64,000 nt of DNA from Parahaliea mediterranea (GTDB lineage Bacteria; Pseudomonadota; Gammaproteobacteria; Pseudomonadales; Halieaceae), in contig NZ_QEWO01000001.1 of the NCBI RefSeq assembly GCF_003402235.1, forward strand, positions 62,001 to 126,000. Reading direction: 5' to 3'. This document shows positions 18,204-27,415 of the stretch, piece after piece. Position 1 is the first letter of the stretch; each line of letters starts with the position of its first letter. Below the pieces are notes generated by a model. That model did no database searches and had not been told where the DNA came from. It worked only from the letters and a program-made list of their open reading frames with translations. A program made the translations under genes and the position numbers.

Positions 18204-19025
18204 GTGAGTCGAATTGCGCAACGTTTTGAGCAGCTGGCAGAGCAGGGACGCAAGGCCCTGATTCCCTACGTGGTGGCCGGCGACCCGGGTGTTGCGGTCA
18301 CCGTACCCCTGATGCACGCGCTGGTGGAAGCCGGGGCCGACGTGATCGAGCTGGGCGTACCGTTCTCCGACCCCATGTCCGAAGGCCCCACCATTCAACT
18401 GGCCCACGAGCGGGCGCTGGCCAACAAGGTACGCCTGCGCGACGCCCTGAACATGGTGCGCGAGTTCCGCACCCGCGATGGCGACACGCCAGTGCTGCTG
18501 ATGGGCTACGCCAACCCGGTGGAGCGCATGGGCTATGCCGCCTTTGCCGATGCGGCATCGGCCGCCGGCGTTGATGCTCTGCTGACGGTGGACATCCCGC
18601 CGGAGGAAGTGGCCGCGGTGAATGCCGAACTGCGCCGGGTGGGCATGGACAACATCTTCCTGATTGCCCCCACCACGCCGGTGGAGCGCATGGGGCTGAT
18701 CACCGCCCAGGCCAGTGGTTTCATCTACTACGTGGCGCTGAAGGGCGTGACCGGTGCCGGCCACCTGGACACGGCCGATGTGGCGGCCCAGCTGGCCCGC
18801 ATCCGCGAAACCACCGGCCTGCCGCTGGCGGTGGGCTTTGGTATCAAGGACGCCGCCTCGGCCCGCGCCGTGGCCGACGTGGCCGAGGGCGTTGTGGTGG
18901 GCAGCGCCCTGGTGCAGCGCCTGGCGGAATCGGCGCAAAATGGGCACAGCGATGCGCAAACCATTGCCCACGCAGTGGAATTACTGGCGCAAATCCGCCG
19001 CGGAATTGATGGCGTGCCTTCCTAG
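18204..19025 (+). CDS. trpA: Tryptophan synthase alpha chain
   Basis: 273 residues from the GTG at 18204, after AAGGGGATT. TIM barrel that cleaves indole-3-glycerol phosphate and channels indole to TrpB. The catalytic Glu49 is present ([11 protein letters not shown]). The position equivalent to the second catalytic acid, Asp60 of the E. coli enzyme, is Glu here (SDPMSEGP), a conservative change. The phosphate loop [11 protein letters not shown] and the C-terminal [11 protein letters not shown] are normal. Last gene of the trp group; accD follows after 47 bp. Confidence 0.95.
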   Translation: MSRIAQRFEQLAEQGRKALIPYVVAGDPGVAVTVPLMHALVEAGADVIELGVPFSDPMSEGPTIQLAHERALANKVRLRDALNMVREFRTRDGDTPVLLMGYANPVERMGYAAFADAASAAGVDALLTVDIPPEEVAAVNAELRRVGMDNIFLIAPTTPVERMGLITAQASGFIYYVALKGVTGAGHLDTADVAAQLARIRETTGLPLAVGFGIKDAASARAVADVAEGVVVGSALVQRLAESAQNGHSDAQTIAHAVELLAQIRRGIDGVPS

Positions 19026-19042
19026 TTGCGGGGGGCGACGTT

Positions 19043-19048
19043 TATAAT
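19043..19048 (+). promoter_or_regulatory. Candidate -10 box for accD
   Basis: TATAAT, a perfect -10 hexamer, 25 bp before the accD ATG. TTGCGG at 19026-19031 is too close (11-bp spacer) and no better -35 is evident, so the call rests on the -10 alone. Confidence 0.4.
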
Positions 19049-19072
19049 GCCCGCAACAAAGCGGGAGATGCC

Positions 19073-20017
19073 ATGAGCTGGATAGACAAGATTCTGCCCA
19101 CCGGGGTGCGCAAGGAGGAGGGCAATCGCCGCTCCAATGTGCCCGAGGGCCTGTGGACAAAATGTGTCAAATGTGAGGCGGTACTGTATCGCCCGGATCT
19201 CGAGCGCAACGACGATGTGTGCCCCAAGTGCGACCATCACATGCGCATCGGCGCCCGGCGGCGCCTGGATATTTTCCTCGATCAGCAGGGCCGGCAGGAA
19301 ATCCTTACCGACGTCGAGCCGGTGGATCGCCTCAAGTTCAAGGACAAAAAGCGCTACCGCGACCGCCTGAGCGCGGCGCAAAAGTCCACCGGCGAGAAAG
19401 ACGCCCTGATCGCCATGCGCGGTACCCTGCAGGGTATGCCGCTGGTGGTGGTAGCCTTCGAATTCGCCTTCCACGGCGGCTCCATGGGCTACGCGGTGGG
19501 CGAGAAGTTCACCCGCGCCGCGCAACTGGCGCTGGAAGAGGGCATTCCCCTGGTGTGCTTCTCCGCCTCCGGCGGCGCGCGCATGCAGGAGGCGCTGATC
19601 TCCCTGATGCAGATGGCCAAGACCTCGGCCGTGATTGAGCGCATGAAGCAGGCGGGCGTGCCCTATATCTCGGTGATGACCGACCCGATCTACGGCGGCG
19701 TGTCTGCCTCACTGGCGCTGCTGGGCGACATCAACGTTGCCGAGCCGGATGCCCGCGCCGGTTTTGCCGGCCCCAATATCATCGAGCAGACCATTCGCCA
19801 GAAGCTGCCCAAGGGCTTCCAGCGCAGTGAGTTCCTGCTCGACCACGGTGCCATCGACATGATCGTGCACCGCAACGACATGCGCGACACCCTGGGCCGC
19901 CTGCTGGCCAAGTTCACCGCCATGGAGTTGGTGCAGGACGCGCCGCCCGCGGACGAGGAAGAAACGGTGGCAATGCGCGCCGACGACGAGGTGGAGTCCG
20001 TTCAGGACGATGACTGA
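19073..20017 (+). CDS. accD: Acetyl-CoA carboxylase carboxyltransferase subunit beta
   Basis: 314 residues. The N-terminal zinc ribbon has Cys31, Cys34, Cys50 and Cys53 (CVKC and CPKC). The crotonase-like carboxyltransferase domain follows, with [12 protein letters not shown] and [18 protein letters not shown] forming the oxyanion region. With AccA it transfers the carboxyl group from biotin to acetyl-CoA, making malonyl-CoA for fatty acids. The last ~25 residues are an acidic tail. The stop overlaps the folC start by 8 bases, the standard accD-folC coupling. Confidence 0.97.
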   Translation: MSWIDKILPTGVRKEEGNRRSNVPEGLWTKCVKCEAVLYRPDLERNDDVCPKCDHHMRIGARRRLDIFLDQQGRQEILTDVEPVDRLKFKDKKRYRDRLSAAQKSTGEKDALIAMRGTLQGMPLVVVAFEFAFHGGSMGYAVGEKFTRAAQLALEEGIPLVCFSASGGARMQEALISLMQMAKTSAVIERMKQAGVPYISVMTDPIYGGVSASLALLGDINVAEPDARAGFAGPNIIEQTIRQKLPKGFQRSEFLLDHGAIDMIVHRNDMRDTLGRLLAKFTAMELVQDAPPADEEETVAMRADDEVESVQDDD

Positions 20018-21320
20018 CACCAGCCTGGCCGCCTGGCTGGAGCGCCTCGAAGCCCTGCACCCGCGGGAGATTGACCTCGGCCTGGACCGCGTTGGCGAAG
20101 TTGCCCGCAGGCTGGCGCTGCTGCCGGCGAGTGTGCCGGTGGTGACCATCGCCGGCACCAACGGCAAGGGCTCCACCGCGGCGGCGCTCGAGGCCCTGCT
20201 GCTGGCCGCCGGGTATCAGCCCGGCGTCTACACCTCTCCCCACCTGCTGCGCTTTAACGAGCGTATCCGCCTCGCCGGTAGCGACGTTGGCGATGCCGAC
20301 ATCGTCGCTGCCTTTGCCGACATCGACCGCGCCCGGGGCGAAATTTCACTCAGCTACTTTGAATTTGCCACCCTGGCCGCGCTGTGGGTATTCCGCCAGC
20401 GCGGCGCCGACGTGCTGGTGCTGGAGGTCGGCCTGGGCGGGCGGCTGGATGCGGTCAACATTGTGGATGCGACGGTGGCGGTTATTACCAGCATCGGGCT
20501 TGATCACCAGGACTGGCTGGGAGATGACATCGACGGCATCGCCCGGGAGAAGGCCGGCATCCTGCGCCCCGGTATTGACGCGGTGATTGCCGAAGCCCAG
20601 CCGCCCGCCGGCCTGCTGGAGGCGGTGGCGGCCAGTGGCGCCAGGGCCCGCTACCTCGGGCGGGACTTTCATTGCCAGCACAGCCAGGGCGCGGATGACC
20701 GGGCGGATGCCGATTGCTGGCAGCCGCAACTGGTGTCGGCCGCAGGCACAGCCACGGTGTTGCCGCCCATCGCCGCAGGCGCACTGCTGCCCTCCAACCT
20801 CTGCGCCGCCCTGCAGGCCGCGCTGTTGCTGGGGGTGGATGTGCAGGCCCTGCCGGTGCCGTCCATCCTGGCGGCCCTTCAGCCGCCGGGGCGCCGCCAG
20901 CGCCGGCAACTCGGCGGTATCGACTACCTGCTGGATGTGGCGCACAATCCGCAATCGGTTGAGAAGCTGGTTGAGTATATTGATGCAAGCCCCTGTAATG
21001 GAAAGACAATTGCCTTGTTCTCAGCCATGAAAGACAAGGACCTGACAGCCATGCTGGCGCAGACCAGCGGGCGCTTTGCCGCCTGGTTCCTGGCCGACCA
21101 GCCGGACAATCCCCGGGCCGAAAAGGCCGCGCGCCTGGGCGACTTGCTGCGTGAGCAGGGGGAGTTCATGATCAGCGTCAGCAAGAACCTGCGCCAGGCC
21201 CTGCGCCGGGCGCAGAGCGTCATGACCGAGGGAGACCGCCTGGTGGTCTTCGGGTCATTTGTTACGGTGGCGGCGGTCATGCCGTTGCTCGACAGGGATG
21301 AGAACAGGGGCAAGGCGTGA
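20010..21320 (+). CDS. folC: Bifunctional folylpolyglutamate / dihydrofolate synthase
   Basis: 436 residues, the usual FolC length. The ATP-binding P-loop GTNGKGS (49-55) follows the first strand; [13 protein letters not shown] and [16 protein letters not shown] are the folate/metal motifs, and DVAHNPQS opens the C-terminal ligase domain. It adds glutamate to dihydropteroate and to folates. It overlaps accD by 8 bases and the SPOR gene by 4 (GTGA), so the three genes are probably one transcript. Confidence 0.96.
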   Translation: MTDTSLAAWLERLEALHPREIDLGLDRVGEVARRLALLPASVPVVTIAGTNGKGSTAAALEALLLAAGYQPGVYTSPHLLRFNERIRLAGSDVGDADIVAAFADIDRARGEISLSYFEFATLAALWVFRQRGADVLVLEVGLGGRLDAVNIVDATVAVITSIGLDHQDWLGDDIDGIAREKAGILRPGIDAVIAEAQPPAGLLEAVAASGARARYLGRDFHCQHSQGADDRADADCWQPQLVSAAGTATVLPPIAAGALLPSNLCAALQAALLLGVDVQALPVPSILAALQPPGRRQRRQLGGIDYLLDVAHNPQSVEKLVEYIDASPCNGKTIALFSAMKDKDLTAMLAQTSGRFAAWFLADQPDNPRAEKAARLGDLLREQGEFMISVSKNLRQALRRAQSVMTEGDRLVVFGSFVTVAAVMPLLDRDENRGKA

Positions 21321-22033
21321 ATAACGTGCTCAAGCAGCGCCTGGTGGGAGCGCTGATCCTGGTGGCGCTGGGCGTGGTGTTCTGGCCGATCATTTTCGTG
21401 GAGCCCGATACCGGCGCTCGCGCGCCGGTGGTACGCATGCCGCCACCGCCAGCGATTGATACCACGCCCCTGCCGTCTCCGGACAAGGTGGGGCTGCGCA
21501 CCTCGCCGCCGCTGGACAGCCCCGAGGACATCGAGCAAGACAGCGCCCCCGGCGATCGTCTGGGCGATGCCAATCAGCCCGTGCCGGAAGCCAATCAGCC
21601 GTCATCGGAAGGCCAGGGCGAGGGCGAGAACCAAGGCGAGTTAGGGCCCCCCGCTGAGCCCGCCGCCCCGGTGGCTGAGCCGGCAGAGGCGACCAAGCGC
21701 GAAGCGAGCGCTGAAGCGACGGCCGAGCCTGACGTGGCCGCACGCGCGCGGGAAGAGCGCCCGGTGCAGCCGCAAACCGACGCGCAGGGTATTCCCATCG
21801 CCTGGACCCTGCAGGTGGTCAGCGTCAGCAACAAGGAGCGCGCGGAGCAGACCCGCCAGCGCCTGGATGCCATGGGCCACAAGGCCTATATCAAGGTGGC
21901 CGAGGTGGAGGGACGCAAGCTCTACCGGGTGTACGTGGGGCCCAAGTTCGAGCGCGCCCGCCTCGATGGTATTCAGGCGGATATCGATCGCCAGTTCGGC
22001 GTGAAGTCCATGGTGCGGCGCTACTATCCATGA
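21317..22033 (+). CDS. SPOR-domain inner-membrane protein (DedD-like)
   Basis: 238 residues from GTG overlapping the folC stop. A short cytoplasmic start, one membrane helix (about 10-26, VGALILVALGVVFWPII), a Pro/Glu/Ala-rich periplasmic linker (about 35-150) and a C-terminal SPOR domain (about 157-236, TLQVVSVSNKERAEQTRQRL ... YRVYVGPKFERA). SPOR domains bind denuded septal peptidoglycan; DedD assists cell division in E. coli and sits in the same folC-cvpA neighbourhood. Function at the septum is inferred from domain and context. Confidence 0.9.
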   Translation: MNNVLKQRLVGALILVALGVVFWPIIFVEPDTGARAPVVRMPPPPAIDTTPLPSPDKVGLRTSPPLDSPEDIEQDSAPGDRLGDANQPVPEANQPSSEGQGEGENQGELGPPAEPAAPVAEPAEATKREASAEATAEPDVAARAREERPVQPQTDAQGIPIAWTLQVVSVSNKERAEQTRQRLDAMGHKAYIKVAEVEGRKLYRVYVGPKFERARLDGIQADIDRQFGVKSMVRRYYP

Positions 22034-22140
22034 CTCCCCTGCGAGCCATGACGTCCACGCGAGCCGTGACGCCCGCGCGAGCCGTGTACGCGCGCCGGGC
22101 GGGAATTTTCGCGGTGTTTTGCCCGCAATCGCTCTGTTAG
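22030..22140 (+). CDS. Possible 36-residue small protein overlapping the SPOR gene stop
   Basis: An ATGA overlap with the stop of the SPOR gene opens a 36-codon frame whose first half is built from three near-identical 6-codon units ((M/V)T-x-x-RA). It ends in TAG that is also part of a TAGAAT box for cvpA. No clear ribosome-binding site. It could be a translated small ORF or only a by-product of the 18-bp repeats. Confidence 0.25.
   Translation: MTPLRAMTSTRAVTPARAVYARRAGIFAVFCPQSLC
22031..22084. repeat. Three tandem 18-bp repeats after the SPOR gene
   Basis: Units start at 22031, 22049 and 22067, each approximately TGACKYCCRCGCGAGCCR. The array begins exactly at the stop codon. The unit length is a multiple of three, so reading frames pass through unchanged. 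Confidence 0.7.
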
Positions 22141-22143
22141 AAT
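22138..22143 (+). promoter_or_regulatory. Candidate -10 box for cvpA-purF
   Basis: TAGAAT, 27 bp before the preferred cvpA start. The hexamer at 17-bp spacing (TGTTTT) is a poor -35. No PurR-like palindrome was noticed in the gap. Confidence 0.35.
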
Positions 22144-22170
22144 GCGCCCGCAATTGAACAGGTGGAATTC

Positions 22171-22698
22171 TTGGACTGGACGCAACTGACCTGGGTCGAC
22201 TGGGCCATTATCGCCATCGTGGGGCTCTCCACGCTGGTCAGCCTGTGGCGGGGCTTTACCCGCGAGGCGCTGTCGCTGCTGGGCTGGGTTGCCGCCTTTA
22301 TCGTTGCCAATCTCTTCGCCAGTGAGCTGGCAACCAGTCTCACCGGCTACATCAGTAACATCACGGCGCGCTACGTGGCCGCCTGGCTGATCCTGTTCAT
22401 CGCCGTGTTGATGGTGTTTGGCCTAATCAGCATGTTCATGTCGCAGCTGGTTCGGGCCACGGGCCTTGGCGCCACCGACCGCCTGCTGGGTACCATCTTC
22501 GGCTTCACCCGCGGTGTGGTCATTGTCATGGTGCTGGTGTTCCTGGTGCGCGAGCTGCTGCCGCCCCGGGATCAGGTCTGGCTGCACCAGGCCCGGCTCA
22601 TGCCCCAGGTGGACGCGCTGATGAGCTGGGCGCGGGGCACCCTGTCACGATTTGATACCGATGACCTGTCGGCCCTGGCGCCTGGCCAGTCGGTGTAA
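22171..22698 (+). CDS. cvpA: CvpA family membrane protein
   Basis: 175 residues from the TTG at 22171, chosen because AGGTGGA (22160-22166) is correctly spaced for it; a GTG at 22162 lacks a ribosome-binding site. Four hydrophobic helices are visible: about 8-24, 37-52 (WVAAFIVANLFASEL), 64-87 (AAWLILFIAVLMVFGLISMF) and 107-122. The motif LVSLWRGFTREALSLLGW is typical. CvpA is named for colicin V production and in enterics lies upstream of purF, exactly as here (40 bp). Its biochemical role is poorly known; envelope functions have been proposed. Confidence 0.92.
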   Translation: MDWTQLTWVDWAIIAIVGLSTLVSLWRGFTREALSLLGWVAAFIVANLFASELATSLTGYISNITARYVAAWLILFIAVLMVFGLISMFMSQLVRATGLGATDRLLGTIFGFTRGVVIVMVLVFLVRELLPPRDQVWLHQARLMPQVDALMSWARGTLSRFDTDDLSALAPGQSV

Positions 22699-22738
22699 GT
22701 TACAAGCCGCGGCGTGAGCCGCAACTGAGGAAAAAAGC

Positions 22739-24262
<1,524 letters not shown>

Positions 24263-24266
24263 GGGC

Positions 24267-25469
24267 ATGACAGACAGAGACAGCAGCGACGTACTGGCGG
24301 GCGCGCGAATTGAAACACTGGCGGTGCGCGCCGGCATCAGCCGTTCCCCCGAGGGCGAACACAGCGAGCCGATCTACACCACCTCCAGCTACATCTTTAA
24401 CAGCGCCGCCGAGGCCGCCGCGCGCTTTGCCGGCGAGCAGCCGGGCAACGTCTATTCCCGCTACACCAACCCGACGGTGCGCGGTTTCGAGGAGCGCATG
24501 GCCGCCCTGGAAGGGGGCGAGGCCGCGGTGGCTGCGGCCTCTGGCATGGCCGCCATCCTCGCCACGGCCATGGCCCTGCTGAGCGCGGGCGATCATGTGA
24601 TCTGCTCCCGCGATGTGTTTGGCACCACCACCAACCTGTTCGGCAAGTACCTGACCCGTTTTGGCGTCCAGGTGGATTTTGTACCGCTGCTAGATGCCGA
24701 TGCCTGGCGCGCCGCAGTCAAGCCCAACACCGCCATGCTGTTTTTGGAGACGCCCTCCAACCCGCTCAATGAAGTGGCGGATATCGCCGCCTTTGCCGCG
24801 CTGGCCAAAGACGCCGGCGCGCTGCTGGTGGTGGACAATACCTTCTGCACACCGGCGCTGCAGCGCCCGCTGGATTTTGGCGCGGATATTGTCCTGCACT
24901 CCGGCACCAAGTTCCTGGATGGGCAGGGCCGCTGCATGGGCGGCGTGGTGGTGGGCAGCCGGGAGCACATGGCGGAAGTCATGACCTTCCTGCGCACCTG
25001 CGGGCCCAGTCTCAGCCCCTTCAATGCCTGGGTGCTGTTCAAGGGGCTGGAAACCCTCGGCCTGCGCATGGAGGCCCACTGCCGTTCCACGCTGGCGCTG
25101 GCGCGCTGGCTGCAGGCACAGCCCGAGGTGCAGCGGGTGTTCTACGCCGGGCTTGAAGATCATCCGGGCCACACCCTGGCCGCGCGTCAGCAGAGCGCCT
25201 TTGGCGGCGTGCTGGCCTTTGAGGTGGGCAGGGGCCGCGAGGGCGCCTGGCGCTGCATCGACGGCACCCGCATTCTGTCGCTGACCGCCAATCTGGGGGA
25301 TGCCAAGTCCACCATTGTGCACCCGGCGACCACCACCCACGGCCGCCTGACCCCCGAGCAGCGGGCAGAGGCGGGCATCAGCGACGGGCTGATCCGCGTG
25401 GCGGTGGGCCTTGAACACGTAGACGATTTGAAAGCCGACCTCCGGCGGGGCCTGGATGCCCTGGCCTGA
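24267..25469 (+). CDS. metZ: O-succinylhomoserine sulfhydrylase
   Basis: 400 residues from the ATG at 24267 (AAGGGC upstream), a Cys/Met-metabolism PLP enzyme. Lys215 in LHSGTKFLDGQG carries pyridoxal phosphate; YSRYTNPTVRGFEERMA and SGMAAILA are the family signatures. It makes homocysteine directly from O-succinylhomoserine and sulfide. Position after purF is as in Pseudomonas, which favours MetZ over cystathionine gamma-synthase; sequence alone does not separate them with certainty. Confidence 0.92.
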   Translation: MTDRDSSDVLAGARIETLAVRAGISRSPEGEHSEPIYTTSSYIFNSAAEAAARFAGEQPGNVYSRYTNPTVRGFEERMAALEGGEAAVAAASGMAAILATAMALLSAGDHVICSRDVFGTTTNLFGKYLTRFGVQVDFVPLLDADAWRAAVKPNTAMLFLETPSNPLNEVADIAAFAALAKDAGALLVVDNTFCTPALQRPLDFGADIVLHSGTKFLDGQGRCMGGVVVGSREHMAEVMTFLRTCGPSLSPFNAWVLFKGLETLGLRMEAHCRSTLALARWLQAQPEVQRVFYAGLEDHPGHTLAARQQSAFGGVLAFEVGRGREGAWRCIDGTRILSLTANLGDAKSTIVHPATTTHGRLTPEQRAEAGISDGLIRVAVGLEHVDDLKADLRRGLDALA

Positions 25470-25494
25470 GGCGCACTGACCGCGGGGGGCGGGC

Positions 25495-26424
25495 ATGCAG
25501 ATACAGGGGCTGGTTGACGGCGCGGTGGCCGAAGTGGGCCGCGTGCTGCTGGGCAAAGAGTCGCAGATACGGCTGGCCCTGTGTTGCCTGTTCGCCCGGG
25601 GCCACCTGCTGATCGAGGATTTGCCCGGCATGGGTAAAACCACCCTGTCCCACGCCCTGGCGGATGTGCTGGGGTTGTCCTACAAGCGGGTGCAGTTTAC
25701 CTCGGACCTGCTGCCGGCGGATATCCTCGGGGTGTCCATCTACAATCGCAACGACGCCAGCTTCACCTTCCATCCCGGCCCCATTTTTACCCAGCTGTTG
25801 CTGGCGGATGAAATCAACCGCACCACGCCGCGTACCCAGAGCGCCCTGCTGGAAGCCATGGCCGAAGGGCAGGTGACGGTGGAAGGAGAGACACGGGCGC
25901 TGCCCGAGCCCTTCTTTGTGATTGCCACCCAGAACCCGATTCACCAGAGTGGTACCTATCCGCTGCCGGAATCCCAGCTGGATCGCTTCCTGATGCGCCT
26001 GGAACTGGGCTACCCCCACCCCAAGGCCGAGCGCGAGATGTTCCAGCGCCAGGCCCTGGCGGGCGGCGACAGCCAGCGCCTTGAACAGCGCATCAGCACG
26101 GCGCAGCTGACGCAGATTCGCGAAGCGGTGGCGGGCGTACACACCGCCGACAGCCTGCTGGACTACCTGCAGCGGCTGGTGGCCTACACCCGCGAGGCGC
26201 CGGAGTTCGCCGTGGGGCTGTCGCCGCGCGGGGCACTGGCCCTGCTGGATTGCGCCCGCACCTGGGCGGTTATGCACAATCGCGGCCACGTGGTGCCAGA
26301 AGACCTGCAACTGGTGCTGCCGGCGGTGGTGGCCCATCGCCTGGTGCCCAGTGGCGACTTTTCCGGAGACGGCATGGCCCTGGTTATGCAAATGCTGCGC
26401 AAGGTGGATGTCATACGCCCCTGA
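25495..26424 (+). CDS. MoxR-family AAA+ ATPase
   Basis: 309 residues. Walker A is LPGMGKTT (43-50), Walker B LLLADE (101-106), and the sensor region is ATQNPIHQSGTYPLPESQLDRFL; these are hallmarks of the MoxR branch. First gene of the MoxR-DUF58-transglutaminase set, which is widespread and often co-transcribed. MoxR ATPases act as chaperones for von Willebrand or metalloprotein partners; the cytosolic partner here may be the DUF58 protein. The DUF58 start lies inside this gene (17-base overlap). Confidence 0.93.
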   Translation: MQIQGLVDGAVAEVGRVLLGKESQIRLALCCLFARGHLLIEDLPGMGKTTLSHALADVLGLSYKRVQFTSDLLPADILGVSIYNRNDASFTFHPGPIFTQLLLADEINRTTPRTQSALLEAMAEGQVTVEGETRALPEPFFVIATQNPIHQSGTYPLPESQLDRFLMRLELGYPHPKAEREMFQRQALAGGDSQRLEQRISTAQLTQIREAVAGVHTADSLLDYLQRLVAYTREAPEFAVGLSPRGALALLDCARTWAVMHNRGHVVPEDLQLVLPAVVAHRLVPSGDFSGDGMALVMQMLRKVDVIRP

Positions 26425-27415
26425 GGCAGCGCAGGCGGGCACAGCGCCCGGCAGCTGGCGAGAGCGCCTGCGGCGGCGCTTTGGCGCCTGGATAAAGCGC
26501 CGTATCCCCCCCGCCCGCAGCGTCACCTTGGACCAGCGGCGCATTTTTATCATGCCCTCGCGGGTGGGGGTTTTCTTCCTGCTGTGCCTGGCGGTGATGC
26601 TGCTCACCGCCATCAACTACGAAAACAACATGAGCTATGGCCTGACCTTTCTGCTGGCCACCCTGTTCATTGTTGCCATCCTCCACACCTACGCCAATCT
26701 CGCCGGTCTCGGGGTGCACGCGGTGCTGGCCCGGGCCGCCTTTGCAGGCCAGCAGACCGAGTTCGACCTGCGCCTGGAGCGGGGCGGCCGCCGCCCGCGC
26801 TTTGATCTGCGCCTGGCCTGGCCCGAGAGCAACGAGCAGCGCATCAACCTGATCGACGCCGACAGCGAAGTGCTGCGTTTTTACTGCCCGGTGGGGCGGC
26901 GCGGCTGGTATCACCCCGGGCGCCTGCTGATAGAAACCACCTATCCGCTCGGCCTGCTGCGTTGCTGGACCTGGGTGGACCTCGACCTGCAGGCGGTGGT
27001 GTATCCCCAGCCGCTGGCGTCTGCGGAGCTGCCGGGGCAGGCGGCAGAGGCGGGCAGCGGCGGCGCGCTGCCGGTGCCGGGGGCCGAGGATTTCGACGGC
27101 TTTCGCGACTATCGCGGCGGCGACTCCCTGCGCCATGTGCACTGGAAGGGCCTGGCCCGTGGCCAGGGCCTGCAAAGCAAGCTCTATGCCGCCCACGCCC
27201 AGAGCGACCGCTGGCTGTCGTGGGAGGCCTTTGCCGGTCTGGGCACCGAGCAGCGTCTGTCGCACCTGTGTTACTGGGCCCTGGACTTCGAGCGCCGGCG
27301 CGAGGCCTTCGGGCTGCGCCTGCCCGGGGTGGAGATTGCCCCCGGCAGCGGGGATGGCCACCGCGACCAGGTACTGACGGCCCTGGCCCTGCACGGCGTG
27401 GAGCGCAGCGCGTGA
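26408..27415 (+). CDS. DUF58 domain membrane protein
   Basis: 335 residues from the ATG at 26408 overlapping moxR; a longer frame from 26351 is less likely. A basic N-terminus is followed by a close pair of membrane helices (about 55-100) and then the DUF58 region, with the conserved G-x-D-x-R-x-V-H-W-K core seen here as YRGGDSLRHVHWKGLARG. DUF58 proteins are linked to MoxR ATPases and von Willebrand-like folds. Its stop overlaps the tgpA start (GTGA), indicating translational coupling. Molecular function unknown. Confidence 0.9.
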   Translation: MSYAPEAAQAGTAPGSWRERLRRRFGAWIKRRIPPARSVTLDQRRIFIMPSRVGVFFLLCLAVMLLTAINYENNMSYGLTFLLATLFIVAILHTYANLAGLGVHAVLARAAFAGQQTEFDLRLERGGRRPRFDLRLAWPESNEQRINLIDADSEVLRFYCPVGRRGWYHPGRLLIETTYPLGLLRCWTWVDLDLQAVVYPQPLASAELPGQAAEAGSGGALPVPGAEDFDGFRDYRGGDSLRHVHWKGLARGQGLQSKLYAAHAQSDRWLSWEAFAGLGTEQRLSHLCYWALDFERRREAFGLRLPGVEIAPGSGDGHRDQVLTALALHGVERSA

